Below, piece after piece: positions 35,877 to 44,198 of a stretch of 64,000 nt of DNA. The notes under the pieces were generated by a model. The model made no database searches and was not told the DNA's origin. It was given only the letters and a program-made list of their open reading frames with translations. The DNA is taken from contig NZ_VRLT01000059.1 of the NCBI RefSeq assembly GCF_008017835.1, positions 62,001 to 126,000 on the forward strand, in the 5' to 3' direction. This stretch comes from Mesonia sp. HuA40. Its GTDB lineage: Bacteria; Bacteroidota; Bacteroidia; Flavobacteriales; Flavobacteriaceae. Both the position numbers and the translations under genes were made by a program. Every line of letters starts with the position of its first letter. Position 1 is the stretch's first letter.

Positions 35877-35884
35877 TACTTTTG
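35877..35884 (+). promoter_or_regulatory. Candidate -7 element of the carboxypeptidase gene inside a perfect palindrome
   Basis: TACTTTTG matches TAnnTTTG and lies in the centre of the perfect palindrome at 35873-35890, 24 bases before the ATG at 35909. No TTG at the usual -33 distance was found, so the promoter may be weak or regulator-dependent. Confidence 0.45.
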
Positions 35885-35908
35885 TAAACAGTAAAATGCA
35901 ATTTCAAA

Positions 35909-37021
35909 ATGAGCCTAGAACATTACAATAAAATAACCGGGCGTTATTTATCCTATGCCAATTTAATTGGATACCTTCAAAACTTACCTACAGATTTTAA
36001 GGTATCGGTTATAGGGCATTCTGAAAAAAATGAGAAAATCTACCAAGTTGAACTTGGAAATGGTCCAATTAAAGTATTAATGTGGTCGCAAATGCATGGA
36101 AATGAAAGTACGACCACAAAAGCTGTTTTTGACCTATTTGAAAAATTAAGAAAAGAAACATTTTCAGCATTTTTTGAGAACTTGAATATTTTAGTTATTC
36201 CTGTGTTAAATCCCGATGGCTTGAAAGCCTATACCAGGCAAAATGCAAATCAGGTAGATCTTAATAGAGATGCCCAAAACTTAACTCAAGTAGAAAGTCA
36301 AATTCTAAAGAATGTATACATCAATTATGCGCCAGACTTTTGTTTTAATTTACATGACCAAAGAACTATTTTTGGTACAAAAGGATTTAATAAACCAGCT
36401 ACTTTATCTTTTTTAGCCCCTGCATTCAATGAAGCTAGAGAGGTGAATTCTCAGCGTTTAAAGGCTATGCAAATTATAGCCGGTATGTACAAAGAACTAA
36501 GTCAAGATTTACCTGGCGGAATTGGTCGCTACGATGACACCTTTAACTTAGATTGTATAGGAGATACTTTAATGAATAGGGGAATTCCTACTATATTATT
36601 TGAAGCAGGACATTTTCCTGATGATTATGAACGTGAACAAGTGCGACAATTTGTTTTTAAAGCTTTATGGAGAGGCTTAGATTTAATAAATAGCCATGCT
36701 TACAAGAAATTTACAGAGAAAAACTATCTTAATATTCCTGAAAATGAAAAACAATTTTACGATTTGATAATTGATAATATAGAACAAGAATCAAAAAGTT
36801 TTCAAATAGGTATACAGTACGAAGAACGTTTAATAGAGGGGGAGATTCATTTTACACCTATTATAGCAGAAATAGGATTAAAATTAAGCAGAAAAGGGCT
36901 AAGGTATATTTGCGCTAAGCAACTCGAATTAAGTGTATTGAATGGAAAGTTGCTCAAAGTAGGTGATGAATTGAAATTCTTAAACGGTGCAAATGGTTTA
37001 TTCTCACTTAATTTAACATAA
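35909..37021 (+). CDS. M14 family zinc carboxypeptidase
   Basis: A 370-aa peptidase of the M14 fold. Zinc ligands are in MHGNEST (HxxE) and the later NLHDQR (His). The substrate-binding Arg is in VDLNRDAQ, and the catalytic Glu is in ILFEAGHFPDD. No signal peptide is visible, so it is probably cytoplasmic. M14 enzymes trim C-terminal residues from peptides; some flavobacterial members may act on peptidoglycan fragments, but the substrate cannot be read. The upstream operator array suggests control by the divergent XRE regulator. The C-terminal 100 residues look like an added domain. Confidence 0.88.
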   Translation: MSLEHYNKITGRYLSYANLIGYLQNLPTDFKVSVIGHSEKNEKIYQVELGNGPIKVLMWSQMHGNESTTTKAVFDLFEKLRKETFSAFFENLNILVIPVLNPDGLKAYTRQNANQVDLNRDAQNLTQVESQILKNVYINYAPDFCFNLHDQRTIFGTKGFNKPATLSFLAPAFNEAREVNSQRLKAMQIIAGMYKELSQDLPGGIGRYDDTFNLDCIGDTLMNRGIPTILFEAGHFPDDYEREQVRQFVFKALWRGLDLINSHAYKKFTEKNYLNIPENEKQFYDLIIDNIEQESKSFQIGIQYEERLIEGEIHFTPIIAEIGLKLSRKGLRYICAKQLELSVLNGKLLKVGDELKFLNGANGLFSLNLT

Positions 37022-37059
37022 ACTTAATTTTTCTTTATGATTTATCAAAAATAAAGTAC

Positions 37060-37067
37060 TATTTTTG
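37060..37067 (+). promoter_or_regulatory. Candidate -7 promoter element for the Lrp-family gene
   Basis: TATTTTTG matches TAnnTTTG, 48 bases before the ATG at 37116. Confidence 0.4.
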
Positions 37068-37115
37068 CATATTCTTTAGTGGAAGAAATTTAAGATATTA
37101 CGTAAAAGAAAAATT

Positions 37116-37598
37116 ATGGCAAAGTTTAAGTTAGACGATATCGATCACCAAATATTAGATATTTTGATCGATAATTCTAGAACTGCATTTACAGATATTG
37201 CAAAACGTTTAGATATATCTGCAGGCACGGTTCATGTACGAGTTAAAAAGATGGAAGAGGCAGGTATAATTACGGGTTCGTCGTTATCGCTAGATTATAA
37301 AAAATTAGGTTATTCTTTTATTGCTTATGTGGGGGTGTTTTTACAAAAAACATCACAAACAAAGTTTGTATTAGAACGCATAAACGAAATACCATTTGTA
37401 ACGGTAGCACACGTTACCACAGGAAAATTTAACATCTTCTGTAAAATTAGAGCTAAAAATACCGAACATGCCAAAAAAATCATTTTTATGATTGATGATA
37501 TTGAAGGAGTTTATCGTACAGAAACAATGATTTCAATGGAGGAGAGTCTAAATGATAAGAAGCGCTTAATGCACTCTATATTTAAAGAATTACAATAG
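37116..37598 (+). CDS. Lrp/AsnC family transcriptional regulator
   Basis: A 160-aa regulator with the AsnC-type HTH at the N-terminus (LDDIDHQILDILIDNSRTAF, AKRLDISAGTVHVRVKKMEE) and a RAM/ligand-binding domain (about 70-150: SFIAYVGVFLQKTSQ, VTVAHVTTGKFNIFCKIRA). Members sense amino acids and form octamers. Its target is not evident from neighbours; it is monocistronic, with its own promoter element and terminator. Confidence 0.93.
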   Translation: MAKFKLDDIDHQILDILIDNSRTAFTDIAKRLDISAGTVHVRVKKMEEAGIITGSSLSLDYKKLGYSFIAYVGVFLQKTSQTKFVLERINEIPFVTVAHVTTGKFNIFCKIRAKNTEHAKKIIFMIDDIEGVYRTETMISMEESLNDKKRLMHSIFKELQ

Positions 37599-37618
37599 TA
37601 TTAAATAGATTTAGTTAT

Positions 37619-37650
37619 AAAAAAAGGAGTCAATTTTTGACTCCTTTTTT
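37619..37650. terminator. Bidirectional terminator between the Lrp and YebC genes
   Basis: AAAAAAAGGAGTCAA - TTT - TTGACTCCTTTTTT: a long stem with a 3-base loop and T runs on both strands, between convergent stops at 37598 and 37663. Confidence 0.9.
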
Positions 37651-37662
37651 TATTATAACCAA

Positions 37663-38385
37663 TTAATTTTCGGTGCTTTCTTCCATAGTATGATATACGT
37701 TTTGTACATCATCATCTTCTTCTATTTTTTCTATTAGTTTTTCTACATCCGCTTGTTCCTCTGGACTAAGGCTTTTGGTTGTAGTGGGAATTCGCTCAAA
37801 ACCAGAAGATAAAATTTCAATACCGCGATCTTCTAATTCTTTTTGAATGGCACCAAAACTTTCAAAGGGAGCGTAGATCAAAATACCGTCTTCATCTTCA
37901 AAAACCTCTTCTGCACCAAAGTCAATAAATTCAAGCTCCAATTCCTCGGGATCTAACCCGTCTCCTTTAATTCTAAAATTGCACGTGTGGTCAAACAAGA
38001 ACTCTACAGAACCAGAGGTGCCTAAATTCCCGTTACATTTGTTAAAGTATGATCGGATGTTAGCCACCGTTCTTGTGTTATTGTCGGTTGCTGTTTCAAC
38101 CAGAATAGCAATTCCGTGTGGAGCATAGCCCTCAAACAAAACTTCTTTGTAATCGCCTTGATTTTTATCGCTAGCCCTTTTAATTGCTCGTTCAATATTG
38201 TCTTTAGGCATGTTTACAGATTTTGCATTCTGTATAACAGCGCGCAAGCGGGCATTTGAATCGGGATCGGGTCCGCCTTCTTTCACGGCCATAACAATAT
38301 CTTTACCTATACGTGTAAAGGCTTTAGACATTGCCGCCCATCTTTTCATTTTACGTGCTTTACGAAATTCAAATGCTCTTCCCAT
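37663..38385 (-). CDS. YebC/PmpR family regulator (TACO1-like)
   Basis: A 240-aa protein beginning MGRAFEFRKARKMKRWAAMS, the standard N-terminus of the YebC family (GxxFExRKAxxxxRxxAMsK). Also typical are the domain KEGGPDPDSNARLRAVIQNA and the acidic C-terminal EKIEEDDDVQNVYHTM. Members have been described as transcription regulators and, in recent work, as ribosome-associated factors that help translation of proline-rich stretches. It is transcribed after phhB, with 70 bases between them. Confidence 0.95.
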   Translation of the reverse strand: MGRAFEFRKARKMKRWAAMSKAFTRIGKDIVMAVKEGGPDPDSNARLRAVIQNAKSVNMPKDNIERAIKRASDKNQGDYKEVLFEGYAPHGIAILVETATDNNTRTVANIRSYFNKCNGNLGTSGSVEFLFDHTCNFRIKGDGLDPEELELEFIDFGAEEVFEDEDGILIYAPFESFGAIQKELEDRGIEILSSGFERIPTTTKSLSPEEQADVEKLIEKIEEDDDVQNVYHTMEESTEN

Positions 38386-38455
38386 AATTTGTATCCATTG
38401 TTCTAGTCGGCAAATTTAACAAAATCTAAAAATTCTAGGTAAATTTTGTTTAAAA

Positions 38456-38743
38456 TTACTCGGTGTCAATTATAGCTTCTATAATTTGTGCTAATTGTAT
38501 ATCCTTTTCTGTTACTCCGCCAGCGTCGTGTGTAGAGAGCGAAATACTTAATTCGTTATAAACGTTGCTCCAATCAGGATGGTGATTTAAAGCTTCGGCT
38601 TCAAAAGCTATTCGAGTCATTATAGAAAATGTTTCTTTGAAGTTCTCAAATTCAAACTTGGTTTGTATCGCATTTTCTTGATGCTGCCAACCCTCTAAAT
38701 CTTTTAATTTATCTTTTATTTCTTGTTCGTTCAATTTTCTCAT
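38456..38743 (-). CDS. phhB: 4a-Hydroxytetrahydrobiopterin dehydratase
   Basis: A 95-aa pterin-4a-carbinolamine dehydratase (PCD/DCoH). The active-site cluster is LNHHPDWSNVYNELSISLSTH plus GGVTEKD, matching the family signature with its paired histidines. It regenerates tetrahydrobiopterin-type cofactors or moco-related pterins. No phenylalanine hydroxylase is in the window. The length is normal for the family. Confidence 0.94.
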   Translation of the reverse strand: MRKLNEQEIKDKLKDLEGWQHQENAIQTKFEFENFKETFSIMTRIAFEAEALNHHPDWSNVYNELSISLSTHDAGGVTEKDIQLAQIIEAIIDTE

Positions 38744-38890
38744 CGCTTCAGGTTTTTTATTTGCCTTAAAATTAAGAAAGGATGAGCATTATAAATAGGT
38801 AAATTCATTATAATTTGTGTAAAAATAGTTTTACATAGGTTTTATTTCTTTCGCTTAAAGCGGAAATAATTAGCGTAGATTAAATTTGTA

Positions 38891-39721
38891 CTAAAACTTT
38901 ATACTATTAGTAGAATCTGTTATCACCTTATCTAAGTCATATCGAAGATGTTCCGGTAACTTGTTTTTAGTTAATAAGGCTAAATACCTATCTTGATTTG
39001 AATTGTAGACTCTTCTTAGTAACGGATTGTCTAAATCTAATTTCTCGCATATTTCTAAAATTAAATCTTCATGGTGAACTAAATTTTTACTGCCCAAATG
39101 GTAAACTCCACCATAATGCTGGTTGATCATAAAATGAATTTGTAAACTTAGCATATTTACACTGGCCGCATTTATAATAACCTTAGGAAATACTTCTATA
39201 GCTTCCTTGTTTTTATAGTTTTTCAAAATTTCTTGGATTCTAGGCGAATTTAATCCGTAAAGCATAGGTACTCTGGCTATTATATACTTGTAGGTTGGTA
39301 AGTGAAAAAGAGCATTCTCTATTTGTATTTGAAACTTGCCGTATATGCTGGTAGAAAAAGTTTTATCGTATTCGTAATTAGGGTAATTAGTAAATGCATC
39401 AAATACGTTTGCGGTAGAAAACTGAATGAATTTTGTTTCGTTTTTATTAATATAATGCAATAAAGCTTGATAGTTTTCATGCAGAGCCTTAAAGTCGCCT
39501 TTTAAACAATGTATTATTATTTTAGGTTGAATGCTATGAAGTAAATCTTGTATTGGGTCATAATGAAAATTCCAATGAATGTATTGTTGATTTTCATTGT
39601 AATAGCGCGCTGGAGTTCGATAAGTACCGTAAACGTTAAAGTAAGGGGATAGTTCTTTGTAAAGCGTTCTACCAATAAAGCCGCTAGCTCCTAAAATTAA
39701 TATGTTTTTGTTGTTATTAAT
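38891..39721 (-). CDS. NAD(P)-dependent epimerase/reductase-like protein (RmlD/SDR fold) with no standard start codon
   Basis: A conventional start (TTG at 39460) gives only 189 aa and cuts off the nucleotide-binding domain. The frame is open up to a TAG at 39731-39733, and upstream residues read ILILGASGFIGRTLYKEL, a perfect Rossmann GxxGxxG start, then KIIIHCLKGDF, joining smoothly to FIQFSTANVFDAF. The gene therefore begins near 39721, where ATT is the best-placed codon (predicted N-terminus M-NNNKNILILG). There is no ATG, GTG or in-frame TTG in this stretch. The catalytic Tyr region reads SIYGKFQIQIE: Tyr is kept, but the usual Lys four residues on is Gln. The substrate is unknown. Confidence 0.75.
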   Translation of the reverse strand: MNNNKNILILGASGFIGRTLYKELSPYFNVYGTYRTPARYYNENQQYIHWNFHYDPIQDLLHSIQPKIIIHCLKGDFKALHENYQALLHYINKNETKFIQFSTANVFDAFTNYPNYEYDKTFSTSIYGKFQIQIENALFHLPTYKYIIARVPMLYGLNSPRIQEILKNYKNKEAIEVFPKVIINAASVNMLSLQIHFMINQHYGGVYHLGSKNLVHHEDLILEICEKLDLDNPLLRRVYNSNQDRYLALLTKNKLPEHLRYDLDKVITDSTNSIKF

Positions 39722-39742
39722 ACTATAAGTCTACTTAATGTA

Positions 39743-39811
39743 AAAGCTGTTTATCTCTGCTTTGCGCAATCTTTGAAGATTCAAAGGCATAAACAAAAAA
39801 TAAACAGCTTT
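39743..39811 (-). other. Structured 3' region between gcvT and the epimerase-like gene
   Basis: Two 12-bp arms (AAAGCTGTTTAT at 39743-39754 and its complement at 39800-39811) enclose 45 bases that themselves hold a small hairpin CTTTGA-AGAT-TCAAAG (39771-39786). It lies after the gcvT stop at 39833, so it may be an extended terminator or a small RNA. Neither is proven. Confidence 0.4.
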
Positions 39812-39832
39812 GATTGTAATATGAATTATCTA

Positions 39833-40915
39833 CTATTTCTTGTAAAAAGGAGGCTTGGTTATTTCAGCAGCCACACTTTTCTTTCTTATTTGAATTTTTA
39901 TGGGTGTACCTTCTTTGGCGTGTTCAAGTTTTACATATCCCATCCCTATTGCTTTACCTGTTGAAGGAGACATGGTACCACTAGTTACCACTCCAATTTC
40001 TTCACCTTGCTCATCAATTATGCTGTAACCTTTGCGCGGTATACCTTTTTCAGATAATACAAAACCAATTAATTTACGACTTGGTTTTTCTTCTTTTTGC
40101 TTTTTAAGCACTTCGTCTCCTATAAACGATTTATTGAATTTTGTAATCCAACCTAAACCAGCTTCTATGGGGGTTGTCTCTTGATCTATATCATTACCAT
40201 ACAGACAAAAACCCATTTCTAATCTTAAGGTATCTCGCGCAGCCAGACCAATTGGCTGAATGCCAAAGTCTTTTCCTGCCTCAAAAACACGTTTCCAAAT
40301 TTCGGGAGCCTCTTCGTTTTTAAAATAAATTTCAAATCCACCACTTCCGGTGTATCCAGTTGCCGAAATAATAACATTTTCTGCGTCGGCAAATTCACCT
40401 ACTTCAAAATTATAAAACTTTATAGCGCTTAAATCAATAGGGGTAAGTGCTTGCATCGCTTCAATAGACTTAGGACCTTGAATAGCCAATAAAGAATACT
40501 CATTAGAAATATCTTTAATATCTGCATCTACGGTGTTATTTTCTGCTATCCAGTTCCAATCTTTTTCGATATTAGACGCGTTTACAACCAATAGATATTT
40601 TTCACTATTAAACCTATAAATAATCAAATCATCTATGATACCGCCTTTGTGGTTTGTCAAGCAAGAATACTGTGCTTTGCCATCTACTAGCTTTGAAGCA
40701 TCATTGGTGGTAAGTTTTTGTATTAGGGTCAGCGCATTTGGTCCGCTTATTAAAAATTCTCCCATATGAGATACATCAAAAACACCTAAGTTTTCGCGTA
40801 CGTTTTGATGTTCTTCATTAACTCCAGCATAAGATACAGGCATCTCAAAACCAGCATAGGGAACCATTTTTGCCCCCAAATCTTTATGTATTGAATTTAA
40901 AGCTGTTTTTTTCAT
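39833..40915 (-). CDS. gcvT: Glycine cleavage system T protein (aminomethyltransferase)
   Basis: Transfers the methylene group from the H-protein-bound aminomethyl to tetrahydrofolate, releasing ammonia. The 360-aa protein starts MKKTALNSIHKDLGAKMVPY at 40915; a frame extension to 40936 adds seven residues and is not needed. Family motifs are VFDVSHMGEFLISGP, YLLVVNASNIEKDW, ISATGYTGSGGFEIYF and AARDTLRLEMGFCLYGNDID. gcvH and gcvP are not in the window. No glycine riboswitch was recognised upstream. Confidence 0.96.
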   Translation of the reverse strand: MKKTALNSIHKDLGAKMVPYAGFEMPVSYAGVNEEHQNVRENLGVFDVSHMGEFLISGPNALTLIQKLTTNDASKLVDGKAQYSCLTNHKGGIIDDLIIYRFNSEKYLLVVNASNIEKDWNWIAENNTVDADIKDISNEYSLLAIQGPKSIEAMQALTPIDLSAIKFYNFEVGEFADAENVIISATGYTGSGGFEIYFKNEEAPEIWKRVFEAGKDFGIQPIGLAARDTLRLEMGFCLYGNDIDQETTPIEAGLGWITKFNKSFIGDEVLKKQKEEKPSRKLIGFVLSEKGIPRKGYSIIDEQGEEIGVVTSGTMSPSTGKAIGMGYVKLEHAKEGTPIKIQIRKKSVAAEITKPPFYKK

Positions 40916-41041
40916 TGATTTAAAAAATTTTAGCAAAGGTAGTTGTTTGTAGCAGCATGACCAAGTATTTAGCTTTAAGAAAAATCGGCATTTGCTCCTC
41001 CTATTAGCTTAGTATTAAATATGAATTCCTATAAAGAATAG

Positions 41042-41049
41042 TATATTTG
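41042..41049 (+). promoter_or_regulatory. Candidate -7 promoter element for the NAD(P)HX repair gene
   Basis: TATATTTG matches TAnnTTTG, 14 bases before the ATG at 41064. Confidence 0.45.
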
Positions 41050-41063
41050 TACAAAACCAGATT

Positions 41064-42599
41064 ATGAAAATTTTTAGTGCAAAACAATTATATCAAGCCG
41101 AAGAAATCACCCAGAAAAACCAGGAAATTGACGGGATACAGTTAATGGAAAGAGCTGGTACTAGTGCTTTTGAACAAATTCATGCTAGATTGGGAAAAGC
41201 TGCCGTGCAAATCAAAGTTTTTTGCGGTGTTGGAAATAATGGCGGAGATGGCTTAGTCATAGCAAGAAAATTGATTGAAAAAGGATACGCCGTACAGGTG
41301 TTTATCATAAATTATTCAGAACAAAGAACAGCAGGATTTTTATCTAATTATAATGCCATTAAAGAGCTATTGAATAAATGGCCTGTGATGGTGAACGAAG
41401 AATCTGATCTTCCCACCGTTCAAGCCAATGATGTGGTAATTGATGCTATTTTTGGAATTGGCTTAAACCGACCCTTAGCTTCTTGGGTAAATAATATTAT
41501 AACTCATATAAATGAAGCTGGCGCTTATACCTTTGCTATAGATGTGCCATCGGGTATGCAATTAGATAGTTACATCTCACAACAACCTATTTTAAGGGCT
41601 AATTACACCCTTACTTTTCAAGCTGCAAAATTGCCATTTTTTCTACCCGAAACTGCACCTTATGCTGGCAATATTCAAATTATAGATATTGGTTTAGATC
41701 AGCAATTTTTACACAATCAAAAAGCGGTTGCAACCTTAATTACTAAAGAACAAGCGGCTGCTTTATACCAACCTAGATCGCGTTTTTCTCATAAAGGAGA
41801 TTATGGGCATGCTTATGTAATTGGTGGTAAATATGGTATGATTGGAAGTGTGATTTTAGCCACAAAGGCAGCCTTAAGAATAGGAGCTGGAAAAGTTACT
41901 GCTGTAGTACCTACTTGTGCTTATATACCTTTACAAACGGCTAATCCAGAGGTGATGGTGAAAACCGTAGCACACGACGAATATCTTGTAGAGGATAATT
42001 TTGAGTTCTCAAATAAGGATAGAATTTGTTTTGGTGTAGGAGCAGGGCAAGAAGAGAAATCTATCGAGATGTTTACAACCTTGCTACATCAAGTAAAAAC
42101 TCCTATAGTAATAGACGCAGATGGTATCAATATGCTCGGTAAAGCTCCTGAGCTATTAAAATTAATTCCAGAGAAATCTATATTAACCCCACATCCTAAG
42201 GAGCTTTTAAATTTAATTGGAGAATGGGATGATGACTTTGATAAAATCCGTAAAGTTAAAGCTTTTTCAAAAAAATACAGAGTTAGTGTGGTAATAAAAG
42301 GTACTTACACCTTGACCGTTAGCGGTGAACATGTTTATATAAATACTAACGGTAACCCGGGCATGGCAACAGCAGGAAGTGGCGATGTATTGTCGGGTAT
42401 TTTAGTGGGATTATTAGCCCAAGGTTATGACCCCGCCATTAGTTGTGTTTTTGGTGTCTATATCCATGCTTTAGCAGGAGATTTAGCCATACAAAATACC
42501 ATACCAGATGCGCTTTTGGCCTCAGACATAATTGCTCATCAAGGTAAAGCCTTACGTTATCTGTTTGAAAAACCCCAAGAAACAAAGAATTCAAAATAA
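41064..42599 (+). CDS. nnr: Bifunctional NAD(P)H-hydrate epimerase / ADP-dependent dehydratase
   Basis: A metabolite-repair fusion of 511 aa that restores NAD(P)H from its hydrated forms. The N-terminal YjeF epimerase domain (about 1-210) carries CGVGNNGGDGLVIARKL and DAIFGIGLNRPL. The C-terminal ribokinase-like dehydratase (about 220-511) carries HKGDYGHAYVIGGKYGMIGS and NGNPGMATAGSGDVLSGILV. hutH follows 42 bases downstream on the same strand. Confidence 0.95.
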   Translation: MKIFSAKQLYQAEEITQKNQEIDGIQLMERAGTSAFEQIHARLGKAAVQIKVFCGVGNNGGDGLVIARKLIEKGYAVQVFIINYSEQRTAGFLSNYNAIKELLNKWPVMVNEESDLPTVQANDVVIDAIFGIGLNRPLASWVNNIITHINEAGAYTFAIDVPSGMQLDSYISQQPILRANYTLTFQAAKLPFFLPETAPYAGNIQIIDIGLDQQFLHNQKAVATLITKEQAAALYQPRSRFSHKGDYGHAYVIGGKYGMIGSVILATKAALRIGAGKVTAVVPTCAYIPLQTANPEVMVKTVAHDEYLVEDNFEFSNKDRICFGVGAGQEEKSIEMFTTLLHQVKTPIVIDADGINMLGKAPELLKLIPEKSILTPHPKELLNLIGEWDDDFDKIRKVKAFSKKYRVSVVIKGTYTLTVSGEHVYINTNGNPGMATAGSGDVLSGILVGLLAQGYDPAISCVFGVYIHALAGDLAIQNTIPDALLASDIIAHQGKALRYLFEKPQETKNSK

Positions 42600-42641
42600 T
42601 TGACCTTACAACCCAGCGATGGGTTAATTTTAAAATTTAAA

Positions 42642-44156
42642 ATGAAACAAACACATTACATCAGTAAAGATATTTTAGACCTACCTAAAATACAGCAAAT
42701 TATAACTCAATCTTATAAAATAGATCTTAGTGAAGAAGCGAAAAGCGCTATAAATAAGGCTAGAAAATACTTAGATAATAAACTAGCTGAAAGCGAAAGA
42801 CCTTTTTACGGAATTAATACCGGATTTGGTTCTCTCTGCAACGTGAAAATCTCAAAAGAAAAATTGGCTCAGTTGCAGGAGAATTTAGTAGTTTCTCATG
42901 CGTGCGGGACCGGTGATGTTATTGATTCTGAAATAGTGAAAATTATGCTTTTGCTGAAGATTCAATCTTTAAGCTATGGGCATTCAGGTGTTTCTATGTC
43001 TACCGTAGAGCGATTGATGTTTTTTTTTAATAATGATATCTTACCCGTTGTATATGAACAAGGATCTTTAGGGGCATCTGGAGATTTATCACCTTTAGCG
43101 CATTTATGTTTACCTCTTTTAGGTAAAGGAGAAGCTTGGTATAAGGGCGAACGATTAACAGGTGAAGAAATTTTAAAGAAACATAATCTTGAACCACTGG
43201 TTTTACAGTCAAAAGAAGGACTAGCATTGCTAAACGGAACCCAGTTTATGAGTGCACATGCTGTTTATGCTTTAATAAAAACCTATAAGTTAAGTTATAT
43301 GGCAGATGCCATAAGTGCTGCCTCCTTAGACGGATTTGATTGTAATTTATCACCGTTTAATGAGTTGGTTCATTATGTGAGACCACATCGAGGACAGATT
43401 AAAACGGCCGAACGTATGCTTGATTTCCTTGACGGAAGTGAAATTGCACAACAAACCAAAGAAAGTGTACAAGATCCTTATTCTTTTCGATGCATCCCGC
43501 AAGTTCACGGAGCTAGTAAAGATACCTTGCGTTTTGTACACAAAACAGTAAAAACTGAGATTAATAGTGTAACCGATAATCCGAATATTTTTGTTGAAGA
43601 AGATGAAATTATTTCAGGAGGCAACTTTCACGGACAGCCATTAGCATTGGGAATGGATTATTTAGCTATTGCTTGCGCGGAATTAGCCAATATTTCTGAA
43701 AGACGAATTTATCAATTGGTTTCGGGTTTAAGACAGCTTCCTATGTTTTTGGTGAATGACCCAGGCTTGAATAACGGTTTTATGATTCCGCAGTATACTG
43801 CAGCTAGTATTGTGAGTCAAAATAAACAACTTTGTACCCCGGCAAGTATAGATTCTATCGTTTCTTCAAATGGTCAAGAAGATCACGTAAGTATGGGGGC
43901 TAACTCAGCTACAAAATTAATTAAAGTGGTTGATAATCTAGCTACAGTGTTGGCAATTGAACTTTTTAACGCCTCTCAGGCCTTGTATTTTAGAGCGCCT
44001 TTAAAATCTTCTCCATTTGTAGAGCAATTAATCACGGCGTTTAGAACTGAGGTGCCCGTGGTTAAACAAGATAAGGTAATGGCAAATGAGATCCATAAAG
44101 CGGTAGACTTTATAAATCAGTTTACAATTGATGAAGACTTGTTGTTTTGCAGTTAA
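42642..44156 (+). CDS. hutH: Histidine ammonia-lyase
   Basis: 504 aa from ATG 42642; a TTG at 42600 would add 14 residues before the natural start MKQTHYISKDIL. The self-made MIO cofactor triad is A145-S146-G147 in GSLGASGDLSPLAHL. NTGFGSL and the selectivity-loop His in VVSHACGTGD are as in histidine rather than tyrosine or phenylalanine lyases, and QEDHVSMGAN completes the active site. It deaminates histidine to urocanate. The rest of the hut pathway is not here; it may lie elsewhere in the genome. Confidence 0.9.
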   Translation: MKQTHYISKDILDLPKIQQIITQSYKIDLSEEAKSAINKARKYLDNKLAESERPFYGINTGFGSLCNVKISKEKLAQLQENLVVSHACGTGDVIDSEIVKIMLLLKIQSLSYGHSGVSMSTVERLMFFFNNDILPVVYEQGSLGASGDLSPLAHLCLPLLGKGEAWYKGERLTGEEILKKHNLEPLVLQSKEGLALLNGTQFMSAHAVYALIKTYKLSYMADAISAASLDGFDCNLSPFNELVHYVRPHRGQIKTAERMLDFLDGSEIAQQTKESVQDPYSFRCIPQVHGASKDTLRFVHKTVKTEINSVTDNPNIFVEEDEIISGGNFHGQPLALGMDYLAIACAELANISERRIYQLVSGLRQLPMFLVNDPGLNNGFMIPQYTAASIVSQNKQLCTPASIDSIVSSNGQEDHVSMGANSATKLIKVVDNLATVLAIELFNASQALYFRAPLKSSPFVEQLITAFRTEVPVVKQDKVMANEIHKAVDFINQFTIDEDLLFCS

Positions 44157-44198
44157 AAATATTCATTAACTTAGAGCTTAATTGTAAAATTATATATT

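Larger units (their letters stand above)
35603..35890. promoter_or_regulatory. Array of five operator-like sites (TGTTTAC-N4-GTAAACA)
   Basis: Five 18-bp sites share the layout TGTTTAC-N4-GTAAACA: 35603-35620 (CGTTCAC/GTAAACA, over the regulator start), 35638-35655 (TGTTTAC/GTAACAA), 35815-35832 (GATTTAC/GTAACAT), 35849-35866 (TGTTTAC/GTAAATT) and 35873-35890 (perfect 7-bp arms with a TTTT spacer). They flank a roughly 160-base AT-rich stretch with no gene. Several contain a TAnnTTTG element, so a bound regulator would cover the promoters. The likely ligand is the adjacent XRE protein (inference). Confidence 0.65.

Noticed and set aside
38418-38450. AACAAAAT / ATTTTGTT inverted repeat between phhB and yebC
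   Set aside because: Eight A/T-rich pairs with a 17-base loop occur by chance in such AT-rich DNA.
38828-38866. Weak hairpin near the end of the epimerase-like gene
   Set aside because: Only about seven pairs with a mismatch and no T run; too weak to call a terminator.
40916-41063. Possible glycine riboswitch upstream of gcvT
   Set aside because: No tandem glycine aptamer core or long structured leader could be found in this short region shared with the divergent gene.
42642-44156. Tyrosine or phenylalanine ammonia-lyase instead of histidine ammonia-lyase
   Set aside because: The selectivity loop reads SHACG with His as in histidine lyases, and QEDHVSMGAN matches HutH.
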